In this document: positions 45,755-58,248 of the stretch, one piece after another
How positions within the stretch are numbered: position 1 is the first letter of the stretch
Layout of the letters: every line of letters begins with the position of its first letter
Notes under the pieces: model-generated
What the model saw: only the letters and a program-made list of their open reading frames with translations
Databases searched by the model: none
What the model was told of the DNA's origin: nothing
Origin: Tilletia caries
Taxonomy: Eukaryota; Basidiomycota; Exobasidiomycetes; Tilletiales; Tilletiaceae
Assembly (NCBI GenBank): GCA_032718865.1
Contig: JALUTQ010000005.1
Location: forward strand, 186,001-250,000
Length of the DNA: 64,000 nt
Direction: 5' to 3'
Program-made: the position numbers and the translations under genes

Positions 45755-47677
45755 ATGGTCAGCAGGATCAGCCTGAGGTTCCTGGGCACGAGCTCTGCGC
45801 CTAATGCCACGCGCAACTACTCGAGGTTCGTCTGAAAATGGATCTGTGGAAGGTGCGATGCTGCGTGCTCTGACTGACCGAATTGACTTGTTTATCGCAC
45901 GCGGGCCTATCTCTCTCTCTTTCTTCTCTGTGTTCCTTTCCAGCTTACTGCTCAACTTCGACCATCGCTCTGTCCTCGTCGATTGCGGAGAGGGCACTCA
46001 GCGACAGCTGTCATCCCGTCAGATCGGAGGCGATTCCAAGTTTGGAAATCTGCAGAGCATTTTCATCACGCACTTGCATCAGGACCATGTTCTCGGTCTG
46101 GTCCCCCTGTTGACCACGCTCATGGGCCCGGGCATGGCCGCCTCTGCGAATGACAAGGTGAGTTCACAAACCGGGCTCCATCATTGGGACACCTTGGAAA
46201 AAGATTCTTGATTTGCTCAAGGACTTTCGATCGATATGAGCAGAAGCCGTCCGTGCAAATATATGGGCCCTGCGGATTACGAGCCCTGATAAGGACTACG
46301 CTCACCCTCTGCTACACGTCTTTGACGGGCAAGTACGTCGTCCACGAGCTTTTATGGCCAGGTCAGACAGCCACTCCATATGAAGCCGAGGGATCGCCCA
46401 TCCTCGAATCGGTCGATCCGATGGTGGCAGCCATCACTCCACCACCCCGCACCATCCCGTTCCTACCGGCCCACGAAGCAGAGTTGCCCGGGCAGGACCT
46501 CCGTCTACACGAAGAGAGCGTGTCCTGGCCCAAGTTTGCAAGTATCGGGGGTGTCGTCGTCAGTGCGGCGCCGATCCTTCATCGATGTCCGTGCATCGGG
46601 TACGTGTTCGAGGAGCCGGCCAGTGCTCGACCCGTCGCGCAAGCCATCGTCGACCGACTCGATGCCAATGGGCCTGCCTTGCTCGAACAGCAGGGTATCC
46701 GACATCCTCGTTCGTTACTCGGTCGACTCCAGCGTGATCGCGAGCCAATCACGCTGCCGGACGGCTTTGTCCTTGAACCGCCCCCTCTCGAGATTCCTGG
46801 TCGTAAGCTGACGGTTCTGGGGGACACCTTTGACGCCAGTGGCGGACTTAATCAAGACAGTGGCGGCTTAGCAAGTGGAGGATACTTGGCGCAAGGTATC
46901 GTTCCTTTGGCCATGGACAGCGATGTCGTCGTGCACGAGTGTACGAATGCAGCCATGCCACCTGAGCTCACCCAGGGTCGCAAGGTGGAGACCAAGGACG
47001 AAGTTCGGGCGAAAGCGTTGACGAGGGGCCATTCGACGCCTCAGGTGGCTGGTGCCTTTGCTGGACGGATACGTGCACGCGCTCTGCTTTTGAACCACTT
47101 CTCAGTCCGTTATCCCTCTGCCCCAGCGGGTTTCCAGCCAGCGAGTGCGCGGGTACGGGTCACTCTCAGCCAACAAGGAGGTTCCTCTTCTTCGTCAGCG
47201 GCCCTGGGATCCACAGCAGATCAAGGTACTGTCGCTTTCTCCGCACCGAATAGCAATACCGCAGAGGAAAGCGCCGCAACCCCAGCTCCGACACCCAAGA
47301 TGAGCGAGCCCGAACGCCGATATCGAGTCATGCGATGCATAGAAGACCAAGCGACCGAGACCTGGCTCGCCACTCTTCCCGCTCCCGTCCTGCAGGAAGT
47401 TCGCGCTTCTGGTACACTTACGCGAGCGATTGCGACATATGACGGTTTCGAGTACGAGATTCCCTCGAAGAGGATGCCGATGGAAACGACGAGGCCGGGC
47501 TCGTCGGCTTCTTCCTCTTCCTCGATGAAGGGAAATGGGGCTAGTGGTGATGCTCACTGGAGAGGGAGCAGTAGAGGCAGCAAGCGCGGTGGAGGGAGGG
47601 GCCGTGGACGAGGAGGACGTGGACACGGAATCCGAGGACGGCCCAGCAAAGCCTCACTGCGACAAGAGCAGGCATAA
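45755..47677 (+). CDS. tRNase Z (tRNA 3' processing endonuclease) with an RGG-rich tail
   Basis: Zinc-dependent metallo-beta-lactamase-fold nuclease that removes the 3' trailer of pre-tRNAs. Exons 45755-45825, 45944-46157 and 46244-47677 (GT/AG, in phase) give 572 aa from MVSRISLRFLGTSSA. Motifs: VLVDCGEGTQRQL; ITHLHQDHVLGLVPL, with HxHxDH; ILHRCPCIGYVF; LTVLGDTFDA; VVVHECTNA; RGHSTPQVAGAFA; and LLNHFSVRYPS, the HFSxRY signature. One lactamase domain, so the short type. The protein continues ~200 residues past the last motif with a Ser/Pro linker and a C-terminal RGSKRGGGRGRGRGGRGHG segment, unusual for this enzyme and suggestive of RNA binding or arginine methylation. No clear mitochondrial leader. 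Confidence 0.9.
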
Positions 47678-48374
47678 TCGTTCCCACCAACATATCCTCA
47701 CCCTCTGCCATCTCACTACCACAACTATACTGCACCGCACAATCAATGCCGGAAAACAAACATGTCATATCTTGCGACCCGCGACGAGAGAGAGAGAGAG
47801 AGGAAAGGAGATGTCATCAAAGTGTGTATGAGGAAGGGAGGAAACCGTTGCGAACTAATCTATGAAGGAGAGAGAAGGGGGTGCCAGAGGACGACGGAAA
47901 ACATGTGGTGGAAGAAAGTGAAGGGCGGTGGACGGACGGGTCAACACCGGGGCTTCGGAAGAGAAGTTAAGGAAGGAAGTTGAGAAAGAGGGCCTTTGAG
48001 GTGATGAGGCGGACTTGCTGGGTAAGGCTGGAAGAGGGAACCACTAGAACACAGTGAAACAGGGACGGGGGGATAAAAAAGGAAGGACGGGGAGGATGGG
48101 AAAGGGGAAAAGGAAAACGCAGGGAGGAAGTCGTGATGGGGAGACTTGTCGGACAAAGTCGGCTTCGTCGCAGGATTGGGAAATCGTCGAAAGAAGGGCC
48201 TCTTTGTTTGCAAGGACGGCTTCATGTAAGGTATCTTGGGGGTTTCTTTCTTTCTACCTGGACTTTGGAAAATCCGGTATCAAGAAGTTGAAGAGCAGGT
48301 CACGGAAAGAAAACCTTCGTCCCCCACATCCGGAAAGGGACAGGGTCGAAGCCTTTGAGCAAAAGCTTTATGCC
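47678..48374. other. Convergent intergenic region
   Basis: About 700 bases between the tRNase Z stop and the hydrolase stop. Plus strand is strongly purine-rich (GAGAGAGAGAGAG near 47789, GGAAAGGGGAAAAGG near 48100). No gene recognised. Confidence 0.5.
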
Positions 48375-51222
48375 TCAGAGCTCCACGAAGTTGACGATGT
48401 CCTGAGTGAGCTGCTTGGCGTATTTGGTCGATGACTTGCCCATGCCGAGGAACAGAGCTGCGGTCGAAAGGAGCAGAGGCAAGAAATTCAGATTCCCGAA
48501 CAGTTGAAAATGGCCAGCAGAACGATTGAGGGCACCACTCACCAGCCAATGCTTCAGCATGTCCGAGTTCACGGTAAGCACGCAGCGAAACGTGGGAAAT
48601 GCCGACTCCGACGAGGAGCGTCTTCATAAGCGTCGACTGCTCGATGGGCACAACAGCGTCCTTCCCGCCATGAATGCTGCTCAGAAGAAAAATTATGCCC
48701 AACAAAGTCAGTGTGAATAGGAGAACGCAGGCGCGGGAAGGGAAAAAGAAGGGAAAAAAAGAACTCACAGAAGGAACTTGGGCGGCAACAAAGCCGTGTC
48801 CAGCATATTCTTAGCCGCAAACAACAAATGCGCAGGCGAATGCAACAAACAGCTCGTATGACTCGGCCCCATCGCCCGCCTCAACACACTCAGATGCTCC
48901 ACCCCTCGATCAGTCTCGTTCCGGAACCCTTTAATCACATCGCTCACCCCCGCCAACAGGATCACACCCGCGATCGGTGGCAGCTCAATCTCGGCTTCGT
49001 AGATCTCGACTCGGTTCAGGCCGTTGCTGATTTGCTCCTCGGCTTCGGCTAGGGTGGCTGGTTCGTTCAGGTTGTCGAAGGAGGTGGTGCTGGCGTTGTT
49101 TGTGGGAAGGCCGCTGCTTGCGCCACGGGGTCGCCCGGGAGACCGCGAGCGGGAATGGCTGCGTGCGTCTTGGTTGTTCACTGTCAAGTTTGCGCCATTT
49201 CGCTGGGAGGAAGACGAGCCTGCGTTCAGCGTGCGGGATCCGTTTCGAATGTGCGTCAGGACTCGAGTGGTGCGAGGCGGAGAAGTGAAAGGGTCATCAT
49301 CGTTGTGGTCCAAGTCTTCGTCTTGTTCTCCCGCACCGCCGCCGGACGAGGAAGGGAATGCGAGTCCCCGTCCTTCGCGGGCTTTGCCCTTCGGATCTGA
49401 GCCTAGGTCCGCGAGGTGGAGCCGTGGGCTCGCGGCGTCGAAGTCGTGCGCGAATTGCTGCGTGGCGCCCATGACGTATCCAGGAGGCACCTTCGACCCT
49501 GAAGCAGAGCCCGACTCGTCCACCCAGCTATCAGCAACCGATTGTCGCTTATCGCCACCCCTGTCGACCTTCGAGGAAGAAGGGAACGAGAACAGCTGTT
49601 GCGGCGCATCAACAGTATCGCCAAGGTGTTTCCGATTGTTCTCCCCATCGCCAACACTGCTCGACTCCTCCCAATCGCCCTCTCCATCCTGCGTACCGAC
49701 ATCCGAGCGATCGTCAATCCGTTCACGCTCGCGCTCCAGTGCCCGTTGCTCGCGATCGTAGGCGCGGTCAAGGAAGCCTTCGCGGGAGAGAACGACGGCC
49801 TCCTGGGTCAACGTGAGTGTGATGAGGTGCGCGGAGAAGCCGTGGCCCATGACGTGGATCTTGTTGGGGTCACCTCCGTAGCGGCTGATGTTGGCGCCCA
49901 CCCAGCGCAAGACGAGACGGAGATCGATAATCGAGGCTTTGATGCGTGCTTCGGGGAAGTACGTCTACCAAAGTCCCGATTCGTTCGTTGAGCCAGATTC
50001 CAAGACATGATCGGAAAAAGGGCAATACCACTCACGATGTCAGGAACGACGACACAGTACCCAAGGCGACGGAGACGCAGAGCCAGCTGAAGATATGTTT
50101 TCTGCAAGGGGGACATGAGTCAGAGTTAAGTAACGTCAGACACTTCGAAGAAGCCCGGCGGCTCTCAGAACTTACGCGCTTGTTGGTCCAGGTGAGCGGC
50201 GGGATAATGCTAGGAAGCACAAGGATGACGGGAGCAACCGCTGTGCGTACATGCGCGGGAGCCGCTCCACCACCGCCACTACTGCCGCCAGTGCCAACGC
50301 CGCCGCCTTTACCATTCAGAGCATCGTTCTCGTCCAGCACGGGCAATCCGACGCCGGGTTCATTAAACACGGTCGAATGCTTGCGCGTCCGAAGAGGAGG
50401 ACGGCGGGAGGCGGCCGTGTTGGCTGCTGCTGGGGCGGAGGATGTTTGGGTTGGGGGAACGTGGTTTGGCGGGAGGTAGATGTCGAGCCGCTTGCCTGGG
50501 TATGGGGAGCCGTAGAGGACGCCCTCCCTGGCGGATGAGAAATCAAAGTAAAGCGACGCGATCAGCCCAATGTATGCGTGTTACTCAGTCGCGTTTTTTC
50601 CAGAAGACCACACTCACTTCACGATGCCTGCGCCGGCTTGGGTACCCAGCACGATGACACGGCGGTACGACCAATCGAGCACGGCGGGGATGGCCACCCT
50701 AAGCGCGGTGGTCGCATACAAGAACGCAGCCCAGTTGATCTTAAGACATCGCATCGGCGAGTACGGCAAGAACGGCAAATATCTCGCACCATTCCCCGAG
50801 GAGCGCAACGGCGGGTCGGACTGAGCCAGGATCAGGTACGAGAACCAGGCGACGGCGTACATGAGCACGGCGGTGAGTGCGAGGAAGAAGGGGAAGATGA
50901 AGACGGAGACGAAGGGGACTGTGCAGAGGAGGGCGAGGATCGGCCAGGTGGGGAGACCGAAGGCGATCACCGGCAGGAGGGAGACGCGCAGGAAGGCGGC
51001 GACGAAGCGGGAGGTGCGGGAGCGTTGGGACTTGCCAGTGCTGCCTCCGCTTGTGCTTGTGCTTGCGCTCATGTCCATGTCCGTGCCCGTGTTCGTCGAC
51101 GGCATCTTGACCGCGCTGTTGCTGGTGCTGTTTTCGCCTGCGCTTGCAGTTCGGGGCTCGGCAAGCTGCGATCCGCCGTCGATTGCTGGTGCGCTCTTCG
51201 TTGGCATCGGACTCTTGCTCAT
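48375..51222 (-). CDS. Membrane-anchored alpha/beta hydrolase (prenylcysteine methylesterase-like)
   Basis: Six exons (51222-50618, 50527-50176, 50101-50036, 49964-48769, 48679-48543, 48457-48375), all GT/AG and in phase, give 812 aa. Start chosen at MSKSPMPTKSAPAID; the frame is open upstream to another ATG at 51537 that would add a hydrophobic leader. Residues ~45-120 hold about three membrane segments (FVAAFLRVSLLPVIAFGLP, ILALLCTVPFVSVFIFPFFL, ALTAVLMYAVAWFSYLIL). The hydrolase part begins with GVLYGSPYPGKRLDIYLP, as in carboxylesterase/ICME-like enzymes, then VILVLPS, YCVVVPDI, ISRYGGDPNKIHVMGHGFSA and a ~270 residue low-complexity insert; it ends with the Asp/His part GGKDAVVPIEQS and RELGHAEAL. 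The nucleophile elbow reads GHGFSAHL rather than GHSAGAHL, so activity is uncertain. Function by family only. Confidence 0.75.
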
Positions 51223-51886
51223 GCGCGGAGTACGCGGGTGGCCTTGAGGTGTCAGGGGTGGGGGTGGGAGGGTCGAAGGTGGGAAGTACCGAGTGAATGA
51301 TAACCCCAAGGCAGAGTTCCTACCAGAGAGAGGGAGAGGAAGAGCGGCCTTCTCACGCTGTGCTGTACAGCTGGCCGACTGCGAGTTCGCTGCTGTTCCC
51401 AACGGACTTCGATCTTTGCTTCCTCTCGTTGCTGCTGTGACGAGGGCGAGCGAAAGAAAGGAAAGTGGCGCGTGCATGAGCGCACTCAGGGCACACAACA
51501 CGAGCACAAACATCAGCATCAGCACGAGCATCACCATGAAGGAAGAATAAGTGCTCAGGCAACAAGGAATGAAACTTGCGTGGGTCCGCAACGAGCAGAA
51601 GCGCGTTTGTAACTGATAGTTCTTTGATTCAATGTGTTGAAACTGTGAGGATATAGATCCAGGAGAAGGGGCGGTGGGGACCTGCCGTCTATGCTGAGGT
51701 AAGGACTGAGGACTGGTCCGGCGAGAGAGGGGGGAAGAGGATTGTCTTTGTCGAGTTTTGGTTTTGTTGTTTTGCGGCGTGGGTATGTTGAAGACCCGTG
51801 TACAATTGGTTCGAATATGTATTTTTGCTTGGGGTGATAAGTCTTGAGGACGCTCTTGGCCCGTTCATCTACGACCGGGAGCCGCT
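51223..51886. other. Region between adenosine kinase stop and the hydrolase start
   Basis: About 660 bases: 3' end of adenosine kinase and promoter of the hydrolase, both minus strand. It includes the in-frame upstream extension of the hydrolase (51223-51537). Nothing else recognised. Confidence 0.45.
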
Positions 51887-53085
51887 TTACAAGACCTGGA
51901 CCTTGGCTGTGGGTAGATTGATATATACACGTCAGCGAAAGCAAGGGAGGAAGCGGTATCCACCGACGCGTCTCATTCTCACGCGCAACACTCACGGTGG
52001 GGGAGCACAGGTCCGTCCTGGCCGATGCAGAGACCGCCGAGGGTGTTACCAGCCTCGATAGCCTTCTCGATGGGCTGCTCGAGCAAGAGAGCGCCAAGAA
52101 CACCACCAGCAAAGGCATCACCAGCACCGTTAGTGTCCACAATGTTCTCGATGGGCTTAACGGGGAACTCGGTCGTCTTCTCCTCGCCCTGGACGGCGAG
52201 CACGCTGGGCTCGGCACCGTGGGTGAGGATGACGCGTCGCTTGAGGGACGAGGGGAGCTCGGAGGCGAAGTTGGCGATGGCCTTGGCGACGGTGGGCAGG
52301 TCTGTGGAGGCGATGTCGTGCGAGCCTGCGTAGGTCTCTGCCTCGGACTCGTTGCCGATGACGATGGAGGTGTAGGGCAGGATCTGGTCGAGCTGGGAGG
52401 AGAAGAACTGGGGGATGAAAGGGGCTGAGAGGTTGATGGCGAAGGTCTGTGTGTGAATGCGAGTCATTGTTAGTATCGTACGTCGAGTGAGTTATGACGC
52501 GTCTCAGCTCTCTCGATTTCGACTCACAGCGCCGGTCTCCTTTGCCTTCTTGGCGACGATCAGAGCAGTCTCGAGACCGTGGGTGAGGAAGTAGCCCTCC
52601 ATGTAGAAGAACTTGGCGTTGTTGAGGACCTCCTGGAGCTCATCGCTCTCGAGGTGCGACTTGTCGAACTTCTCAGCTGCGCCAAGGTTGGTGCAGAGGG
52701 AGCGGTCGTGTCCGGTGATGACAACTGCGCATGATCCGGTGGCGACGCCCTCCTTGACCTGGTACGCAGACCGGAGACCCTCGCGGTCGTTGGCAGCGCG
52801 GAGCTGCTGTGCGAGGTCATCGTCCCCGACGGCGCCGAAGTAGACGGTGGAGTGGTCGGGGAGGATGTACTGTGCGCACCGGGAGGTGTTCTGGGAGGCA
52901 CCGCCAGCGACGTATGCGACGTCGTAGTTGTCGACGATGTGCTTGTAGATGGAGAGGTGCTTCTCCTCGGCGAGGATGGCGTCGTTGGGCTTGAGGTCGT
53001 ACTTCTTGAGGACCTCCTCGCCGTTGCGGACGGTCATGTCAAGGAGCGGGTTGCCGAAGCCGACGAATGCGTACTTGGAGACCAT
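51887..53085 (-). CDS. ADO1: Adenosine kinase
   Basis: PfkB-family sugar kinase that phosphorylates adenosine to AMP, part of purine salvage and of clearing adenosine made by the S-adenosylmethionine cycle. Exons 53085-52528, 52446-51996 and 51906-51887 (GT/AG, in phase) give 342 aa, the usual family length. Start at MVSKYAFVGFGNPLLDM. Signatures: GNPLLD near the N-terminus (substrate), AYVAGGASQNTSRCAQYIL (glycine-rich lid region), YFGAVGDDDLAQQLR, FYMEGYFLTHG, FAINLSAPFI, and NGAGDAFAGGVLGALL, with the anion hole and catalytic Asp in GAGDAF. The last exon adds only PKVQVL. The retroelement starts 192 bases upstream of this ATG. Confidence 0.95.
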
Positions 53086-53276
53086 GTTGGCAGTCTGTGT
53101 GGGTGTAGAAGGGGGAAGCTGGGGGGCAGTGTGTGTATGGAGGACGAGGGAAAGAACGATGAGGTCGAGGTCGTCGGTGCGGAGGAAGACCGTGCTTCTT
53201 CTTGTGCGAGTACGCCGGGTTTTAAGCGTCGACACGTGGGAGGGTCACGTGATCTTCGGCTTTCGGACTGCGCCTG

Positions 53277-53533
53277 TGTTGAAAGGCAGGGTCTCATGGA
53301 CGGGTCTTTCTCTCAGTGGTCTCAGGGTATCGAGCACCTTTTCTCTCTCTTCCCAAGCTCAGCTTCTTCCTGGTTACAATAAGCAATCCTGCCTGTACTT
53401 CAGCCCCTTCTGAGTACAATCCACACTTCTTCTTTGGCGTTGGAACTTCCTCTTGTCTCTCCCAGTCTTCGAGGTTCGTCGTGAAGACTCTGCAAGACTT
53501 CTCTTCGGGCCTCGTGGCCCTCGGTTCACAACT
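53277..53533 (+). repeat. Left LTR of the LARD-like element
   Basis: 257 bases beginning TGTTGAAAGGC and ending GGTTCACAACT. Same sequence as 57991-58248 apart from one T. The 3' end is CT rather than the usual CA if the duplication is GCCTG. Confidence 0.88.
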
Positions 53534-56500
53534 GGTTATGAGCTCAAGAACTCTGGCCACGGAGCTGCTATACGGAGCTGTTAGGACAAGACGTTCCTCA
53601 AGTGTCAAGAAGCCCACTTCTCCCCTTCGCGCCTCCTTCCTGCGCTGGACCCGAATCGGACGGACGGTGGCTTGATGCGCGGTGGCCGGTGGAGAAGGAG
53701 GGATGAGCCCAAGTGCGGATGCCGGAAGCTCAGCGGTGAGCTCGGCGCGGATTGCGGTCGTATCGGCACGGAACACGAGCGGAGAGCTTGGCGCGGGCGC
53801 CAGAGGCTCAGCGATGCTCGGCGGTACGACAACGGAGGGGTCCAAGGCCAGTTGGCCCTCCAGGGAGCGTTTGGAGGCATCCTGTTCGGCGTACGTCGGT
53901 GTTTGGCGGCCGTCGACAGATGCAGACCATGGCTCGGGATCGGACGACATCGGCTCAAGGGCGCGCTGCGAGCCCGGTTGTCGCATGGACCCACCACGAG
54001 AAGTTTCCCCATCTTTGGAGACGGTCCCTCTCTCGTTTCTCGGGACAGCGGCGATGAGACACTCCGTCGCGGCTTCTCAAATCGGTGCTTCGGGACTTGA
54101 AGGCTTCCTGGGTTGGTCCCCCAGCGATCAGCATCAGTCAAGCACGGAGCATGCGCCCACGGGTGCATATGGCACGGCTCGCATACGGTATAGGCGGCTG
54201 CCATACCAGAGGTCGGGCTGCACGTTGACCTCAAGACTCAAGAGTGGCCGATTGGTCGCCCTGTTCAAGATACTCGGCTCGGCACTCGAAACTGGAAGCC
54301 CTCGGCAGCGACGTCAGCCCCGTCGATCTGTCAGGCACGGCCTCATCAGCCGGCGTACCTTTGCCAGGTTCTGCTGATTCCCGGGAAGAATTGCCTCCTC
54401 CCAGGAGCAGCACGCACGCGAACGGAACATCGCTGCGGTTACGGATACGGACATCGGAAAGGCAAACTACGTGCAAGGATCAAGAGACGCGCCCTCGGCG
54501 GTCGAGGGCGCAAACAACCAGCAGTCCGGATGCTTCAGCTGTTGGCCATGGCGAACGATGGGTCGCGTCCTATTCGTCATGATGAGTTGGCGGCTATGGC
54601 AAAGCAGAGTTGCAATCTGCTACCGCTCAACGTAATGGCGACAGCTATCAACGGCTGCACTGGGTGCAGATTCTCTACCGTTGTGTCGTCCATTAACGGG
54701 AAGACGGACTCGTGTCGATGCATCCGGCAACATGGCGTACGCAATCTCTTTGGCACAGCTGGTTTGGCCCCAGGGCCAAGGAGGTTTACTGGCCTCGCGA
54801 AGGTCGCGATGGCCGAGGGACTACGGCGGCAAGGGGGCTTAGTAGCGGCTGACTACCGTCTACCGCTCCCCGTACACCCCCTCAAGGTCGAGAGTGCTTG
54901 CGAGGAGCAGCAACTCTTGGGAAGCGCGACTGCATGGGCAGCGGATGAGTCTTCCTTTGCGATGTTCACAGTCGAGGCATGGGTGATTTCTCCTTTGCAT
55001 TGTTCCTGGCAAGGTCTCGCGACCGAGTCGGCGTGCATATGCAGCAGCAGGAGCTGCGGGAGCTAGCTGGAGGGACGACCATGAATCGTCTCATCTGACA
55101 TCACTCGGCTGATTGACAGCGACCTCATAAAAAGACTGTGCATCGTGCCGGGATGGCGAACAGTGTGCGAGCGGCGGCACTGGTTCACTAGTCATACCGT
55201 GTCTGGTTCATGACCGGACAGCGTCCCCACACCCCGTCTATGAGCTTCGGCTCTTACCGCTTGACGGGATGGGGACACACACTCCTCTGGTGCGTATTTC
55301 CCACGCGCCATCACAAAGAGGAGCGAGGCTGACCACTTGTTTGCCTTGTTTGTGCATGCTCGGAGCATCACGAGCCCCTCTCAACCACTCCGGCCCAAGA
55401 CCCTGTGCTAGGCACACCCTCACCGAGGTGGCACACGCCTGTGATGCGTACGGTCTGGCTGGAGCCGGCGGAGATGGAGCAGGCGGCAGTGTTTCAGCGG
55501 TGGAGGATGCAGAGGTTGGGGCAGTATGGAACTGCGAGGAGATCTGGGCTTCACGCGTCGGATTCGGGTTTGTGCGGGCTGCGGCGCCACCCGCCGGATC
55601 GTACGGCCCCACGACGAGGCAGCTGCGAAGCGAACACCTCGGCCAGTAACGGCATCGATCCCTCGTCAAGAAGATCTCTCTCGTCTCCTCCCTTCTCTCG
55701 GTGCGCGCGCAAGACTTCGGACAACGCGCGAGCACTTCGGATCGAGCGGACTGCAGCACAGACACGAGCAGCAGCACCACTTTGGGCTGCCTGCATCACG
55801 GTGTGCGCTGGCCCGATCGGCGTCCGCGCTTGACAAGCAACGACAATCTGGAGGTCTCGGCCGCGTCGGCATGCGCTGCGCGAGCGGCAGCCGACAGCAC
55901 AAGTCCAAGGCGCATACATCGGGGATCACCGATCAACAACCTCAAGCATCAGGAGAGGTCTTCGGCACCAAGGTCAAAGCCGGAGACAGAATGCGGACGC
56001 TCCGGGACTCAAGCGCAAGCTCGAGCCGAACATGCGGTCCCGCGCCCTCCCTCTCCCATGATCGGCTTTGACATTACTACACGTCAGTCGCCGCAGAGGC
56101 ACACAACAGGCGGAGCTACCAGTGTTCTGGTTGGCCAGCGCGTGCATGCGACGACTGCGGACGATGATCATATTCAGGCTCCTCACAAGTGGATCGGCAT
56201 AAGTGTGTGCTTTGGTTTGCGGTGCAGTGCGTGCGGTCGCCAGCGAGGATCGCGGGCGCCGTCGTTGCATCTTGCGAGACAGCATGCGGGGGTCATCGGT
56301 CGTTGACGGGTATACGGCCGTATAGTGACACGAGGCTGGCGGTCAACACCACGTCGGAGCGCCACGTCGGCCAACGATTGAAACCACCACCACACGACAG
56401 ACACCACGGCCACCCCTCCTCAGGACCACCAGTTTTCTCTCTTGGGTTCGCCAGCACAGCCAGAACGGAGAGCGGCGACGAGGCGTCGTCGTCGCCCGGA

Positions 56501-57990
56501 GTCTTACCTTCCTCTTCTCTCAGCCACACAGACAAGCTACGACATCGGCGCGCTCGCCCCGGAGATCCATCATCGGTGGGAGCGAGGGCCGAGGCGCGGA
56601 GTACATCTTGGCGAGGTACCTGTTGGTTCTCTTGCTGTTGGTGCGTTGATCGCGGGGAGCTGGCGGTTTCGGGACCGCTGGCTATGTTGTGCGGCTCGAG
56701 GAACTGGGTGAGGATGGGAAGGACACGCTGGGTCCGGACTCTGAGGGTCAGTGAACGGATTAGCAGCGGAAACGGATCATCTGGCGAGAATGGGAGCGAT
56801 TGGGGGCCTGCTGCGTGCGGTTGAGAACCGCACGTCGGTTAGGCATATACGGAGCAGCGATGCAGGCACCGGCGATCGAAACACAATGCTCGTTGGCAAT
56901 TGGTGTCATTCGAGCAAGGTGCGCTAGAGCGGTGGGAGCACGAGCTCTAAGGGTGCAAGATCGATCACGAAGTGGTTCGGGCCATCGGGCCGTCTCAGGT
57001 CGATAGGTTAGCGACAGCATCGGCAGACACAAGACGCGTTCTGCGGACAACCTCGCCGTCGACCACCACATCGGCGTCAGTCAAGCACCAGCAGTTCGGT
57101 CGGCTTCGAGATCGGACAGCACCTTGGTCCAGCGGCGAGTTGGGTCGGACCCACTCGTGCGCACGCGGGGACGGGTGATTACGGTGGAAAGGCCAGTGAT
57201 GCATTGCCAGCTGGGACGATTGACGAGCTATCACCAGGCGCTGGGGCGCAATTCTCGGTCAAACCCGAACACACACACACACCGATACTTCGCAGCAACC
57301 TCCCCTCTCAGGCCCATCAAAAATTGCCGTTCCTCGGACTCTGATCTCTCGCAATCAAGTCCCGACAGCCGGTCGGCGACACACGATGCACATGCAGTGA
57401 GGACAGAGCGGAACCGGGGATTGGGTGCGTGTATGGATTTGATTGTGGGAGTAGGGACAGGGTGTGCGGAGTTGGCGGTTGGGCACTGTGGCCTGTGGCA
57501 GAGACGGAATGCGGTATTGGTCGGTGATTGGGATATTGAGTTTTTTGGACGATGAACGGTGGAAGACTGGTGTGGTGCAGTAGGACGCTGCCAGGGATCG
57601 GTGGGAGCATCGGCAGCATCGACGGGGACCGCGGTCTCGCGGCAAACGATCAACTCCCGCGCGTCATTGGGCATGAACGAGGATCAAGGTTTATTGCTCG
57701 AGCACCAACATACATCAGGGCACCTTCACGTTCACCACCTCCGGATTTGCCAACATCACCATTCACGACATCATCACCATCCCCCACACCACACACCACT
57801 CGAACACCAACCTCGACATGCACAAGTGTTCCTTCATCGACACTCGGAAGCATGTGCCAGTCCGGCGTATCCCGGCACGGCAGCGGTTCAGGTTACGGAA
57901 ACCAGCGGCCCCTTGGTTGGGAGAAGTGGTCCTTTGGCGATTTATGGCTGGAAGTGATTGGGAACGAGAACAGGATCCTCGAGGTGGGAG
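53534..57990. other. Non-coding interior of the LARD-like element
   Basis: GC-rich, about 4.46 kb. Long open frames occur by chance on both strands, but none shows retroelement motifs or a known domain. An (AC)n tract lies near 57272-57284. Such interiors in LARDs are thought to act as structured RNA for packaging; not shown here. Confidence 0.55.
57981..57990 (+). other. Polypurine tract of the LARD-like element
   Basis: GAGGTGGGAG directly before the right LTR, the expected plus-strand primer site. Confidence 0.5.
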
Positions 57991-58248
57991 TGTTGAAAGG
58001 CAGGGTCTCATGGACGGGTCTTTCTCTCAGTGGTCTCAGGGTATCGAGCACCTTTTTCTCTCTCTTCCCAAGCTCAGCTTCTTCCTGGTTACAATAAGCA
58101 ATCCTGCCTGTACTTCAGCCCCTTCTGAGTACAATCCACACTTCTTCTTTGGCGTTGGAACTTCCTCTTGTCTCTCCCAGTCTTCGAGGTTCGTCGTGAA
58201 GACTCTGCAAGACTTCTCTTCGGGCCTCGTGGCCCTCGGTTCACAACT
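57991..58248 (+). repeat. Right LTR of the LARD-like element
   Basis: 258 bases, repeating the left LTR with one extra T near 58053. It ends 141 bases before the PEP4 start, so it now forms most of the visible PEP4 promoter. Confidence 0.88.

Larger units (their letters stand above)
53277..58248 (+). mobile_element. LARD-like non-autonomous LTR retrotransposon (4972 bp)
   Basis: Two LTRs of 257 and 258 bases (53277-53533, 57991-58248) differing, as I read them, by one T in a T-run, flanked by the 5 base duplication GCCTG (53272-53276, 58249-58253). Before the right LTR is a purine-rich GAGGTGGGAG (polypurine tract); after the left LTR GGTTATGAGC (possible primer site). The 4.46 kb interior has no gag, reverse transcriptase, integrase or other recognisable protein in any frame. 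This is the plan of a large retrotransposon derivative. Near-identical LTRs indicate a recent insertion. It separates the divergent ADO1 and PEP4 genes. Confidence 0.85.

Noticed and set aside
53605..57674. Genes inside the LARD-like element
   Set aside because: Frames of 140-230 codons occur on both strands in this GC-rich DNA, overlap each other and show no domain, codon pattern or splice logic.
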